The notes: generated from the sequence alone by a model not told the origin. A stretch of 64,000 bases of DNA from Trochalopteron elliotii (GCA_024734555.1 JANPWX010000060.1:3261571-3325570); one strand, 5' to 3'; positions 47,803 through 62,233 are shown, numbered from the stretch's first letter. A program made the numbers and translations.

Positions 47803-50800
47803 GAAAGTGTTTTAGACAAAGCAGCAGCATGAACAAAATTCTGTTAGACTCTGGACAGAGACAGCAGGAATGAATGAGAAACAGTAGGTAGGTGCTAAAT
47901 GGAGCTGGTTACAAATTCTCATCCTGCCAAAATGGATTTGCTGTACACAGTATTTTTCATTGATGTATGTTCTATTTCTGTTTTCCCAGTTACTTATTTC
48001 AGGATATTATTAAATGAAAAGACAAACAGCAGACGACTCTGAATTTGACCTTGAGAAGAAAGCAAACCCATGCAAATTACTAAAGCAGGATTTTTTAATT
48101 TTGTTTTTCTTTTAAAAAGCCCCAGGTTTTTTCATGACTGAAAAAGCATTTAATACCATATGAAACGTGGCTGTTTACTCAAGGTGATCTAACCAGTAGG
48201 GTTTTCAGCCATTCCCCTGAATTGAGCCCTTCAAATTTTCCCTTATACAAAACAGCAGCATTTATTCCTTCTCTGTCCCAGTCCAATGAGAACGAAAAAT
48301 GGTTTTATTCAGCCCTCACTTCTCCTGATTTCAATTAGTAAATGTCCCATCAAAGTAATGCAGTGTATACAGTCACAGGTCTTCTCCACAACTAGATAAA
48401 AGCTCATTAGGGTGTTGTTTTTTTTTTTGTTTGGTGTGAGGTTTTTTTTAAGAAAAGCATAGGTTCCTAATCATGTTGCCTGTCTGGAGAACCCACATCA
48501 GTGATGCACTCAGTTCTCCAAGTCTGATTCCCTCACTCTGCCACAGCTGTGATGAAAAGAATTCCTGATGTCCCCCCACATTGCCCATAGGAGAGGAGGG
48601 AAAAATTATTCACTTTCTTTGGATAGAAGTTGACACACAAGGTGAAAATGCTTTGGTTTCAAAGTGGACCCCCAAGTTGTGCCTTCTCACAGCTGGGGCC
48701 CAGCAAGAGCATGTCCAGGTGTGGTCTGATCCTTCAGCAGAGCACTGTGCAAGCTCTCAATACTGCTCACATTAAACCTGCCCTGTCTTGTACTTTACAT
48801 GACCTGACTATAAACTACACCTTTATTGCTAAACCAGCTCTGATTGATTGGCTTTTTCTAACAGAAACTGTAATTCAGGAGGTTTTGGGCAGGCCCCTGT
48901 AGATTCCACTGAACAATGTTTGGATGTCTGTGCCACACTGTGAGCATTCCCTCAGCAGGTAACTGCCCACTGTTACACCAACCTCTTAAAATCTCTTACA
49001 GCTCTTTGGAAGGCATAACTTGGGCCACACAAGAGACTTTCCACTCCTAGCATTTTTTTTCTTCTGTGCCTCTTCCGGTCAAAGCTTTTGTAAAACACAA
49101 ATTACCTGCAAATATTTAGGAAGTTTGGTTTTACGTCTCAATTCCTGTGATGAGTTTCTAGGATCTCTCTCTTATTTACATCCACTCCTACTGTCCAAAG
49201 TTGGTAAGCCCAATAGGGATAAACTTATATATATATATACTCTAAAATGTGCCTATAGATCCATAGACATCCTGGCAAATAAACTTACCCTCTTCCCACC
49301 TTTCCCCCAGCTGTAAGTCTTTGCCTCAAGAGTGGTTAAACCCTGGAAGACAGTGAGTGATTTTTGGCTCTTGAAGTGAGTTGGTGGGAGCAGAGGGACC
49401 TGTAGGTTACACACAGGTCCCTTTACCTCCCTAAATGTATCCCAGGACATACACAAGTGTCTCCTGCTCTGAGGGATAACCAGTCACCTGAGCCAGCAAA
49501 CTGCACTGTGCTGGGCTGCCTCTCCTTTATTTTGCAGAGGGACCAGTGCAGCTCTGCACACTGCTTGCCTCAGGAAATTATTCATTGTATTGTGCTTGTT
49601 TAAAATCAAGAGATATCTAAGAAACTGTTTATCAGATGCAGTTATTATTTCTCCATTCAACAATATTTTTATTGGTGCTTTTATAATTTGCTCAGATGTA
49701 TTTCAGTCATCACTTTTTATTGAAATGTACTTGCTCAGCACGTCATATTCATGGAGAATCACATTATGGACAAAATGTGTTATTGAGTTGGTGCTGCCTG
49801 CTTTCTCCTACTCTTACAGCTGGAGAAGATGTTATTTCTGAAGGCTGCTGGGTTTCAGGCATAGACATAAGAAGTAGCTAACTCCTTCTTTTATAACTGC
49901 AAGAATAATTACAGACCATTCGACAACATGCAAAACTCCTGTTACATTCATTGTTCCATTTGTTCCACAGTTTAAAGGATAACTCGAATTCCTTTTCATT
50001 TAAAAGATACAATATTTTCTTTTTAGTTTGTCTTGGGTAATTTTAGTGAAGTCACCATGCCCCTCAGGGTGGTTATGGATCCCCAAACTATCCAGCTATT
50101 GAAGCTGACCACATTTTGATGGAAAGCATTCTTTGACTGCAAATTCCCTGTGGTCATATTTCAGATCATCCTACCTAAATCTCCTTAGCTTTCTTCTTCA
50201 GGAAGAAAACATTATTGGTGAGAAATTATTGAACCTTGGTTATTCCAATTAGTTCAATCCTTATCAGTGTTAATAATTCAGAAGTCAATTCATTCAATAA
50301 CCTGAAGAGGCAGGTGTTAAAAGACTTGACAGATTACATTCAAATAGTGTATTTAAATTCAGTTTCTTGTTACAAAACAGGAATTTTTTGAATAACAGGA
50401 TCTTGAAATAACATTAATATTTGCAGAGAATAAAATTATTCTAATTTATAATGGACTCTAACCTTATTATGGTTACAGATGCAATAAGCTGTTTATTTGA
50501 TCAAGCCATCCTTTAGGCAGAACTATTAAAAGTTTTAAGTTTGCTTTTAATAGCTTCTGCTGTGGTAACATTGATGCTCATCCAGCACTTCTGAGGCTTT
50601 CTATTTATTCTACAGTTTTGACCATATTATCCTGCTTCTCCTTGTTACATTACATCAGAGCACATTTGTCTCTCTGTTTAATAAAAACACCTGTTGTATT
50701 TGCTGACTTGAAAAAACATGAAAATGATCACTGGGTGGGTGTGAATCCCATTTTATCATTATCTGTAGAACATATCTTCAATAGCTGTGAATTAATAAAC

Positions 50801-51829
50801 TGTTTTCAACTGAGGATGGATATACAGGTCTTCATTCCGAGCAACTGGCACATCTTTTCTTTTTAAGAAAAGCAATCTCATTCCCAGTCACATGTTACCT
50901 CTTCAGGTCTTTTAACAAGGTAGCCATAATCCATTTATGTAACCATATTCCATTCTATATACAATTCCATCACTTCAGAGCTAATCTTTGGTTAATTTGT
51001 CAATATCTGGTTCTTTCGGCCTGTAACACAAGAGGAGACAATCTACAGTTTCACCAAAAAGAATGAAGTCAAAAGAAGCTCTTATTGCTGAGGGTGACTG
51101 ATCATTTTGGTGTTATAAACTGCCTCTGTAAGCTTCTTAAGAGTTTTTGCAAAGAGGTACTCGGTGCTAAAGTCAATTCTGAAAAAATACGGAGACTTAG
51201 CTGGGAGTCTTCCTGCATGAATAGGGATGGAGAATACTTTAGTAAATTTGAGGTTTTATGCAAAATTTTTCAGTTGGGAGGTTGGAACAAGAACTGCAGA
51301 GGAATAACTGATGCTGTTCTGTACAGATTTATCAGTATACAAGAGTTTAGTGTACAACTTGGAGCACATAGATGACAACTGTATAATTCCCTGCTCTTTT
51401 CCCCTCATCTATTTTGGGTAAACACTGGTTGTTAGCCAAGAAATAAAAAGGTACCCAACACTTGTGTGCCAGATGTGCCTTGGTATGGCAGGGCAATCTT
51501 CCTGCAGAGTGTGCTTCATACCTTTTGCTTTACAGAGCATGGATGGAATAAATTATACAATGCTTGGTCTGATCTCAGAAAGTCATTAGTGTGAATAAAT
51601 TTTTTTGCACAACATCAACACTTCAGAGTGGACCCTTGAGTCTCCTAACACAAGCATGAGTAAAAACTTCACAATGCCTTTAGTTTTTTGCCAGAGTATT
51701 GTGATAGAAAGGGAAATGTCTATGTCTGAAACACAGCTGGACCCTAAAGGCCTCTCAAACACTACTGGTTTGTAAGATTCCTAGGTAATCAATTAGACAG
51801 TCCTGTGTTTTTCTTGGAAGCTGTTTGGC

Positions 51830-51984
51830 CAGGAGGAATCAGGTGAGAGGAATTGTTTCACCTTTCCTGATGAAGGTCATTGACTATTGTCTGACAAGTC
51901 AGCAGTAATTAGACAAAAGTGCATTGCAAGCCTTAATAAATAAAGCTGTTGCTCTGCTCTGCACAATTGTGTCTGGCACCCACA
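51830..51984 (+). mobile_element. LTR-like 3' end (possible solo LTR fragment)
   Basis: Two overlapping polyadenylation hexamers (AATAAA at 51935-51940 and 51939-51944) run into AAGCTGTTGCTCTGCTCTGC. They are followed by a TTGTGTCTGGCACCCACA stretch ending in CA at 51984. This order (AATAAA, short R, GT-rich U5, terminal CA) is characteristic of endogenous-retrovirus LTRs. I could not fix the 5' TG end, a TATA box, a primer-binding site or a target-site duplication, so the start is arbitrary. No internal retroviral gene is present next to it, so if real it is a solo or partial LTR. Confidence 0.35.
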
Positions 51985-53289
51985 AGAAAACTGAGCTGAA
52001 ATTAAGTCTCCATTCACTACAAAAATAGTCTAACAGTAATTCGGAACTATGGACTGTCTGTTGTTTGTCAATGGTATTGAATGGTTTCTATCTACTATAA
52101 CAAATCACTCAACAGTAAAATAAATGGTAGTTGATTGTATGCCAATGGTATATTTAACAGTACTCTATTGTATTGAAGGCTGCTGGAAATGTAACAGGTC
52201 TTGATAGGGGGAAAAATACATGCTATTTTTAAAAATAAAATATTGATGTAATTGGCTTCCCCACCCACGGTGCTTCACAAGCCTAGAAGCAAGATTAGTT
52301 TTAATAGTTTGTTAGAAAAGTTGGGGAGATTGGAGAAAAATAATCTTGTTGACTCCAAGGCATTTTAAAAGTATGTAATTAAAAAGAACAACTATCACAA
52401 ACCTCTTTACAATGAATTCTCAGGTTTCCCTCTGCCTCCCCAGCAGTTATTAAAAAAAATCAAGTAGCATCCTACAGTGCTAAAAGAAAGAATGGAATAG
52501 TAATGTTCCTCCTAATGAACACTCTCCAGCAAAGAGGAGCAATCACAATACTAAAGCTGTAATCATTCCTTACTGGCAGCCAGTTTTACTGCCTGACTGG
52601 CAGCAGGCAGGACCAAACAATGGTGGATGGTTTGCACTTACTGCAAACTTACCCTCAGAGGGTAGAATTTTCCCTGCTGTCTTCTCTGTTTGCGGTTCTG
52701 CATTTAGGTCTCATTAGGTCACAAGAATACTTTTTCCTCCTTCACTTTTCTTTGCTTTAATCCTGGCATTCTGACTTTTTGTGAGCAGACAGGCTGATGG
52801 CTGCTGCAAGGTCCCATCTGGTTCAGTCTGGACCAACAAAGGAAACTTGAAACTGCTTTTATTTTTATGTCTATCAGAAGAGTAAGACTATCACTTTTTT
52901 CATTCTTACAGCACAGCTCCAAGACCACGATAAAAACTTTCCTTTTGGGATTCCCACTCATAATATTCTATGGCAAACAAGAAATTTATAAGTATTTCAC
53001 TTGTAACTTTCCTTGCTGGCCCATGAAGACACGTGTAATCCTCTGTCCAAGGGATACCTGGATGATGACTCAAAAAAAGAAAACCATTCACATGGACTAC
53101 CATGTTACATTTGGAGCAATAAAGGACAGCAAACCTTCCTTCTTTGAAATGTACTAATCAATGTAGCTACCATACATCATAAAAACCTCAAGTGGGAGAA
53201 AGTGTTTTTCTCCCAGCAGGAGAAATAATAAAACCAAGCAGGATCAGCAACAATGGAAAGATCACCTATTGAAAGAGTTTTTTAAATTG

Positions 53290-53415
53290 GCAGCCAGTTG
53301 ATAAGTACTGCCCTTTCACCTGGCCCAGCTGGAGAATGAGGCAGCATTTAAAAAGCTCCTCTCTTCCCATCGTTTGCATTAATGAGATTTTTGGGACTTA
53401 AATATCTAGGTAATT
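53290..53415. promoter_or_regulatory. Candidate conserved enhancer-like element
   Basis: Unique, repeat-free sequence containing CAGCTG (E-box), an A/T-rich TTTAAAAAG word, TTTGCATTAATGA (53373-53385; POU/octamer-like joined to a homeodomain-like core) and a TAATTTTGA word within about 125 bp. Motif content is directly visible; enhancer status is inference. Confidence 0.25.
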
Positions 53416-56400
53416 TTGAGCTGGAAAAACATAATTAAATGAACAAACAAATGACAAATAAGCAAACATATATGTTTTCCTTTGTGTTTCCTTTTCAGGT
53501 GTGAAATAACTTAAAGATTTCCAATATACTATTTGCAAGATCAAGAGGGAAGAGGGAAGAAAAAGAGACAAATTCTTACAGCCCACCAGGATCAGTGCCC
53601 TGGTTATACATATGAACACTTTAAATCACACTCTACCTTCAAATCCCCATCTGACATATCAAGTAACTGCCCAATGTATATATTTTACTTATATCTCTAA
53701 AAGGCAGTAAGAACACAGCCCTGTGCAAAATATGTGGGAACATATGCACACACTAAATATTCTCTCCCTTCCTTTCTCTTTTCCATGTCCCTTACAACAA
53801 TATAAAACCAGTCCAGTTATTACAAGTAATCAGCAACCATCATATTTTTTCTCCTATCTCTACAAAGTGACCTTTTTTTCAATAGTTATTATGAAGTGGT
53901 TTAAGAAACTTCTAAGAGCAGGCTTAGCTCAGAATTGCTGTGCTCGGGAGAAGTGGCATCTTCCATGACATCAAAAACAGCAGTGAGACCAAGATGTTCA
54001 GAAATTAAGTGATACAATGTACAAAATGTATGCATGTCAAAGGCCAAATCTGATTCATTGATTATACTGACAAAGCTAAATATACTCAAATATATACAAA
54101 ATATATTCATGCCCCCATACTCTCCTTCTGACCTGTCTATGTGAAGGGATCCCAGAGATAGAAGACTACATAAGCACAGGTTTGTGGAACTAATCCTACA
54201 TTCTTTGTATACACACCCGGGGAAGGATGCAATTTTCACTAAGGACTTATCTTCATTTTACTATTTTGTCTGACTAAAAATACTGCAAGTTAAAATATAT
54301 TTTTTATTTAAACTCAGGTACATGGCTTAGTAATTCATGTGCTTTCTCAGCAGATTCCTTTTTGCACTGCAAGGATTATTTCTATCAAAATTATTTTTAG
54401 ATTCAGCGTGAGTCATGCCAACAACATAATTAGAATAGAATTGATACAATAACAACCCACATAGTGTCTGATTATATTTCAATGGCCTTTTTTTTTCCTC
54501 TTAAACAAGCTTCTATTAGTAACATGAAACTGGAACATGCCGAGGGAAACAGGCACAGTGCTCTGCAGATGAGCTGGGGATTCTCAAAGAAATGCTTAAG
54601 TTTATAAACTGCAGAATGGAGAATCAATTTTGCTGCATGGAGAATACTTAATTACAGGAACATTTATGCCAAGAAAATGACATTCTGAAAACTCCGTGAA
54701 AAACTGACACTGGCATCCCACTGAGAGGCTTTTTTTGCTTTCCATAAATAGATTGCTGGGCCCAGCTATTTATTGCCTGTGATACTATGAAAGGAGGAGC
54801 AGAGTGAAGGTTTGTGAGGGTATTCTGTAGGCTGCATTCATTGAGAAAGTAGAAAACACATGTACAATACTTAAAACTGCTCAAAGTCAGCAAAAAAAAA
54901 AGGCCCGGAGCATTTGCCATCTGTGAGCTGGAGGAACAGGTGAAAAGAAGGTGAGAGGATGAGGCACAAAGCAACAAAAATATTCAAGCTGTTTTATAAA
55001 CCTCCCTATCAAAACTGGGGTTCATGGAAGGCAATTGCAAAGGCAGGGGCTTTTTGAGGTGCTGATGGAAATGAGTAGCTGTAAAGCAAGTCCTTTACAG
55101 GATGGATGAAAATGGCTGCAAAATAATTTTTAAAGCTCAATCCCTGATAGCTCAAATAGCCCCTGAAACAGCCTGACCATGAAAGGGTGCATGGCTACTA
55201 GAAACAACTGCTTGCCCAAACCCAGCTAAGGAGGCACAGTCCCTCTCTTATTCCTTCCCCATAATGAAATTTGGGAAGCCTGGAGCCATCAGGCTGTCAG
55301 AGGTGGCATGACAAGGATGCCAGAAGATTTAAGCTAAATTACTGTGGCTTCTGTGTCAGCTTCTGGTTCTGAGAGCATTGGTATATGTAAGTATTGAGGG
55401 GCAAGGGAGATCAAGATGACAGAGGATGGAATTAAATAAAACAATCCAAGTAACTCCCAAAACCAGGGGAGAGGGAAGAAGAATCAAAAGGGAAACCCCA
55501 GAGTGGAACCACATCCATCCAGGAGAAAGCACTAAAAGTACCAATAAATAACAAGAGAATTTTCCTATACTTTCAAAGAATTTAGCATTTGTTTTTGTCA
55601 AGTTTTTGACTAAATTTTTGCTAAGCCCTTCATAATGTACTATGCTGAAACCCAGTACTAGAACAAAAATAGAAATTTTGAGAAATTTTATCTGTGACAG
55701 CTTCACTCATATACAAGTTAGTCAAAGACTCATGGAAGTAAGCAAACATAAGCATTATATCCAGTACACCTAACAACAGGTTAAAAAATAATACGCAATA
55801 TGCAAGGGCAGAATTTACAACCAAAGATTATTAGCCTAACTCAGCAGTTGAAAGATAAAAAGCAAATTTTCTGTATGATTGTGCTTTGCTAAAATATAAG
55901 TAAAGGGAAAATATGATCAGCCTCAGGGGTTTAAGAAAACAGTTAATAAAAATCTAGTTAATTTTTTTTATGATGAAAACAAACCTATCTTTCTTAATGA
56001 TAAAGACACAGCACTCATTGTAATCAATTTTTATATAGCTTCTTTAAAGGAATGCTTATTGATGAAGATAAAATTTCATGCTTCTTAGCAGGCTGAAATT
56101 GGCTGATGATGAAAGCTACAGAATTCATTGCTTCAATTAATAAGCAATAAGTTAAGAGCAAAACTCTGCAAAAATTATTTTTAATCGGATTTTTTGCTTT
56201 GCTCATTGGATAATTTTCAGATCACATTTCAAAGAAGGCATTGTAATAAAAAACTGATTAAATTGAAATATTGTACAACTATTTAAACCTGCAGAGCTCT
56301 AGCTGCTCTTAAATAATCCTGACATTATGAATGCTGATGCCAGTGCGTGCTAATGTCAGCATTAAAACATAAACTTTGTTTGCTTCTCAGCTCTACCATT

Positions 56401-58672
56401 GGAACACCCCAGCTGTCAGTCCTCAGCACATTAAATGCCAGAAGAAAGAGCAAATCCTGCTCTGGGTACAAACTCTGTCTGGAAAGGTTTGCAGGGGAAC
56501 ACACCAATGTCAGGGTCACCTCTGAGTGCTGCCTCACTCAAAAAGGAAATAATACAAAAGCATTTTTATTTACACAGCACAACCAACCTGGAAAAGTTTA
56601 AAAGATTAAAAGAACTCTTACTTTGTTAAGAAATTCATCTGAGAAAGATGAATCCAGAAGTTTCTTTGACAGTAATTAATCCCTTTTCAGCTTCGCATGC
56701 AGAAAGAATTACTGGAATTTCATTACAATCCCTGTTATTTAATCAATTACGTTGGTAGGGAGGTTAAATTTACTATCAAGTGAGAATTAAGAGGAATTTA
56801 AAAGGGTGTAGGAGGAACCACAATAATGAGATATTACAGCACTCTTTATGCAAGCCTGAATTTGAAGAAACCATTCATGAAAACATTTTAGATTGCTACT
56901 AATTAATCAGATTGACGCATATAGTCTCAAAACCACATCTGACAGCTAATGTTACTTCTCAAATAGCCTGATCCAAAGCCTATTGAAACCAAGAGAAAGA
57001 TTGTCATTGACTTTGATTATGCCACACAAATGTAATTCCCACATGTACAGAGTGCCCAGTAAATGATCTGCATTACAACAATCACATTGTTATAACAATA
57101 TTATTGCATGTTTCTAATGACTGGGCTATTATTTATAAGATGCCAAGCATTTGTTGAGCAGTCTATACATTTAAGAGACCCATTTTTAGGGCACAATGCA
57201 AAGTCAGTGAGAGCCTTTACACAGATTTTAATAACTGATTCCACAGGACAAATTTCAGCACAGGATGCCAAGCGTGAAGAGAATGACAGAAGGCGTTCCT
57301 CTGAGGCAAGATTTATTTTTCCCATTTTTTAAGATTGGTATTTCACTTTGTAGAAATAATAATTTCTTCCTCAAAGCAACCCCCTCTGGTTGCTTTTCCT
57401 AATTTTTCTAAACACAGCCCCATGAAATCAATGCAGGCAGGTTCTGTCCAACTGAGAGAAAACAAAGTGCTGGTAAAGGTGCAGGGTTCTAAGATACCCT
57501 TTGGTTTGTCTTCTTTGTTCCTTTCTTTCACCCTCTGTTTTCTTAATTTTGCACGTGGAAACTTTTCCTTTCCTTATCTATAAATAATTATGTTTTCCAG
57601 CAGAAGGTCATTATCTTACACTAACCCATTGACAAACTGTATATTAAAATTTCTTTGTGTAAGGGCAAATTAGAGAGCATTTATGGAATCCTGAGTACAA
57701 TTTGGATCAGCAGCAAAACCAAATCACCATTCAGTATCCCTATTTATTTCTATATTGGATATTTGTGGAAATTGTCTGTATGTTTTTTGGTGGTATGATA
57801 ATTGGTAATGATAAATTTGGCAATAATTATAGATTATTACAGGTCCTGGCAGATACTTGTGATCAATAAGACTCTTAGAAGCTACAAAGGATCTCACACT
57901 GACAGGATTTCAGGAAGAAACTGTTCTCAACTCTACCAATAAATAGAGAGGACAGTTACTGACATTTCTATAAGATGGATATTGGACAAAGCACGTAAAA
58001 TGATACAGAGCAATTAAAAAGCTGCAAAAATTGACCATTCCTATGGCACAACAGGATTTCCAGGAGTTCATTGCACTCCAGAATCTCCTGTTTTCTAGCA
58101 CCACACAGAACATCTTATCCACCTCCAAAAACAACGAAAGTAACAAAAATGTGTTTACATAACACTAACATTGTTAATGTTAATGTCTAAAAATGAACAA
58201 AATGAAAGGGACATTAAAAAGAGAGTTAAACCTCAGAAGAGAGTCAGTTAACAGACATGCACCTGGAACACCAAATCATTAAAATTATGGCTTAATATTT
58301 CATTCTTGTACCATTTCAATTTATTGCAGGCTCAGGTAATTTTGCATATCTATAGACAAAATGTTTCATAAGTGTCAGTCAGGCAGAAAGATGTCAGAAG
58401 GATGGGGGAAGAACTTTTTTTTTTTAGTTTTTAATAATCAACAACCTCCCCAATGACCCAACACAATGGATTACCTAATTTACATATGCAGCCTGTAACT
58501 GTGGGACTGTCTCCTTTCTTTGTATGTTCATGCTGTTAGCAGTGGTTAACTGAAATTAAACTGTCATGGGCTTAACAGAAAATGTCATCTGACGTGAAAA
58601 GAAATGTGCTGTTTCACTGGGGTGTGAAGCTGGAAACGCAGTAGTGGTCGCCTGGTATTATTTTCCTAAGAC

Positions 58673-58687
58673 AAAAAAAAAAAAAAA
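58673..58687. repeat. Poly-A homopolymer (A15)
   Basis: Fifteen A preceded by CCTAAGAC, with a T9-rich stretch about 25 bp downstream that could pair with it. No retroposon body is recognisable upstream. Confidence 0.9.
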
Positions 58688-61600
58688 CAAGCAAAACCTT
58701 TACCAATTTTCTTTTTTTTTTCTGGACTGACATCATCTTCCTAATCCCTTGGGCTTTTTTCTGCTGAGAAGGTTTCTTCAAACTTATCACTTGAAAACAA
58801 TTTGAAATGAAGCCATAATTCAGTAATATGTTCTCTGTTTCCACACTGTTGCCAAATGGTTCATGACTTTCCCAAATATCTCTGTTGTAAGCAATTTTTA
58901 ATACAGCTTACCTAGTCAAACACTGCCAACTCCCAGCCACACACTGTGAAACAGTAGCAATTAAGCTGCCTCCTGAAGGCTATTCCTACCTGGAAGTTCA
59001 AGATGGAGCTGATTTGACATGCATGCTGACATCCTCTAATTGAAGTGGTTTTGCTGGAGAAGCTTAGACTTACTAAAAAAAAAAAAATATCAAAAACCCT
59101 TTTGTCTCTATTTCTCAACTATCTTTCAAAAAGAAGAATAGCAGTTTTCTCATAAAATAAAGTTTGTGCAGGGTAAAGGAAAATGGACCTGTCTGAGCAG
59201 CAGTATCTGAACAAAGCTCTACATTCATATAGCACTTAAAAATTTGACAAGAAACATGAAAATAGCTCAGTATATGTTGTATCACCCACTATCATTTCCC
59301 ACAGTTTTGCATGTTCCATAAAACAGGATCTTTTGGAACATTATATACTAAATACTATAAGTGGAGTGAAGGCTCCTTCTGCATGTGTGAGACTGAGTTT
59401 CTTGAAACATTAACATTTAAAGAAAATCAAGCAGTCTTGAGGAAACATTAAATGTAACAGGAAAATTACATGAAAGCAGAAGAATTTTTTCTGTCCGTAA
59501 CTGACCTCAAAATACAATAAAATAAATAAAAAAGCACACACCTTCATAGGAGAAGTTTAAACTGGAGGGGCTGAAGGCATCATTTCTCACATTGTTATGA
59601 AAGAGTTCTGGCTTTTAGCCTCATTACCAGTGATACAGGCAGCTAAAATGCTTCAGAATGGAATTATGTTTTACCTAGAATTATAGAGGAGGTTTTGGTT
59701 GAACGTTGCCATAATGTTAGTTTATTGCATTCAGTCCTTACCCCCTCACTTCCTTTTATTATTTCACTTTGTTTCTTTCATTCTTTTTTTTTCCATGAGT
59801 ATTTCTTTACTGTGTGTGCTTCTTTTGTTCTCGCCACTGCTCTTTTATTCTGTGTCTTGCAGTGCTCAACACAATTAAGACAGCTAAATCAACATTACCA
59901 ACCTACTCAAATTTTCTTGGCACAGTTACTATCATTTAAGATCTGTGTGTCCTGCATAGCTTTGAGGGGTTTTTTTGTTCTGGAAGGTCACTTCAAAGTC
60001 ATCTCAGAATTACTGAACTGTTTATTGATCTCCTAATCATTCTCTGTTTGCAATTCCTCAGCTGCCTCTCTTTGTGCTATTTTGTTATATTAGCTTAGCT
60101 ATTTAAAAAACAAAATAATATTTATAAAAACAGAAGATTATAGAATCCCTAAGTTGTTCAAATGAAGAGAACAGTTAATTTCCACTGAAATATGAGGATG
60201 GAGATAAAAGTAAGAAGCTGAAGTTTGATCTACAGGGCTGGGCCCTCCTGAACAAAAACAAAGCAAAGCAATAACAACTTTTGGGTTTGAGTAACGTGAC
60301 TGCAAAGCTATGATTATAGTGTAGAAATCTGAAGCAGATTTTACTGACTATATGATCCAGAACCATTTCAGACTTGGGTTTGTTTTCTTCTTTGGGGCTC
60401 TTGTATGTAATCCTTGTTCCCCATAAAATCCTCCTGATAATGAATTTAAAGACACCAAGAAAGAGAATATTTCTTTAGAGAGGCAATTTGGTATTGATCC
60501 TTAAAGGTATTTCTGCTGTGCTAAAATACATTCAACAAATTAAATGAGACCAGAATTAGATTCACAATTCAAATATTTAAAGTTTTTTAACTACAATTTA
60601 CCATGTGGTTCAGACAGATCAACCCTGCATTTTAAAAAGCCAAGATTCTGTGCTGTAATACAGACAAAGTCTGGAGAGTAGTTGTTATTTTAAAGATGCA
60701 CCTGGTGACCCCAGAAATTAAAGCTAAAATAAATGTCTCTGACCTCATTTGTAATCTCTAGCACACTGGTAGCTATAACTTCTGCCAGCTCAGCAATCAA
60801 TAAATATCATCCACATTTTCAATATTCCTCTAAAGGAAAGGAACCCACCTTTCTGGTCCACCTGAGCACCCTTTACTTCATGAGAAAGACAAGGTATTGC
60901 ACCTTATTTTTGGTAACCATTGTTCACTGCTGGCTTTAACTTAATTTGCACACCCATTACTCAATACAGAGCTCACTGTAGGGCATGACCTAAAATTGCA
61001 TCCAGACCTTTTTTCCTCTAAGAGTAATCAAAGAATCCAAAAGGACCTAAACAGTCCATGGTGCATTTTCTCTGCACCAACACAGCAAATTCCCCTCCCT
61101 GACTGCTTGGTGTCTATACAGATTTAGCGAACATAACCCACATATCTCTACTTGATCTACATCTTTACTGCAATTATCAAATAATTTTATAGGCAGAATA
61201 GCTACCCATTGAAATGCATCTCAGCACCTCCTTCTGTTTTAACATTGATAAATTATGATTTTCTAAGCAACTTTGCATGACCCCATGCTGGTTTAATCTT
61301 GATCATTTGCCCAAACTTGTTTCAAATGTTACTGATCTCTTTGTGGTCTCAAATGTTCAGCTTGGTTATTTGCAGCACTTTCAATTTCTGTTATAAACCA
61401 ACAGGCAGTCTTACAGAGCAGATTATGGGAGAAGAAAAAGTGGAAGAATATGATCCTGAGACATCCAAAAAAGCTGCAAAGAACTCCTTTGGGAAGAGCA
61501 AAGCAATCATTTGAGGTAGGAAAATTAAAAGCCTCCACATTTGTTTGGCAATGATTTGGAAAACCAATGGAAGTGTTTAATTATTAATGGAACCAACTAA

Positions 61601-62207
61601 ATATAACTGTCTTCCCAATGAATCAAGATAGCTCTGTTGTAAAAATTAAACATTTGCAGTTATCTTGTATTGAGGAACTGTTGCCACACCACAATATTAA
61701 AAACTGACACACTGGAAGGTGTTGGTGTGACATAAAAAGTGCTGTGATGTTTTAATTTTTGTTTTCCCACCCTATGAGAAGAACATGGGCTACAAACACT
61801 GGCTTTGGCTTAGGGAGCACTAGGGTCCCTGTAGAGCATCATTTACATCATGATCAAACAAAACCATTTCTTTTTTCTAATGAGCTCACTGAGCCAAGAT
61901 GACTACCATGTGCAGATAGCAAAAGCATAGGGGTTTTTTGGTGTTTGGGTTTTTTTTTTTTAATGTTCATCATAATTACTAATGGTCTTTCCTGTCGCTT
62001 TGGTGGTAGTTATGTGCACAGCCATAAATTTTATAGTACAGTTGTTCATTATTACTGGTAAAAAACCCGACAGAGTTACACAAAACAATCACCTGGGCTG
62101 AAGGGTAGTATAAAAATTTCTACATTTGTGTTTTATTTCTCCTTACTCTGTGTTATTCACTGCTTATTCCCATTCTCCATCCTATTCAATATTTTTATCT
62201 TCATAAT

Positions 62208-62233
62208 ATTTATTTGTTTTATTTATTTGTTTC
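62208..62233. promoter_or_regulatory. Tandem forkhead-like motif pair
   Basis: ATTTATTTGTTTT (62208-62220) is directly followed by ATTTATTTGTTTC (62221-62233), giving two in-phase copies of a TATTTGTTT core of the kind bound by forkhead (FOX) proteins. A 13-bp slipped duplication of A/T-rich DNA is the alternative explanation. Confidence 0.35.

Larger units (their letters stand above)
45080..51829. other. AT-rich unique DNA, no supported gene
   Basis: No exon, RNA gene or mobile element is recognised. The longest frame (45993-46490, +, 165 codons, ATG start) has no known domain. Low-complexity features are the pyrimidine tract at 45349-45398, the CCAAA-rich patch at 46665-46732, a 13-bp tandem duplication at 47777-47802 and T-rich runs near 48418-48450. 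Confidence 0.7.

Noticed and set aside
55356..55706. 116-codon hydrophobic minus-strand frame
   Set aside because: GTG start and generic hydrophobic composition expected from AT-rich DNA; no domain.
60136..60152. Second CR1-tail-like word (GATTATAGAATCCC)
   Set aside because: No CR1 3' boxes are found on either side.
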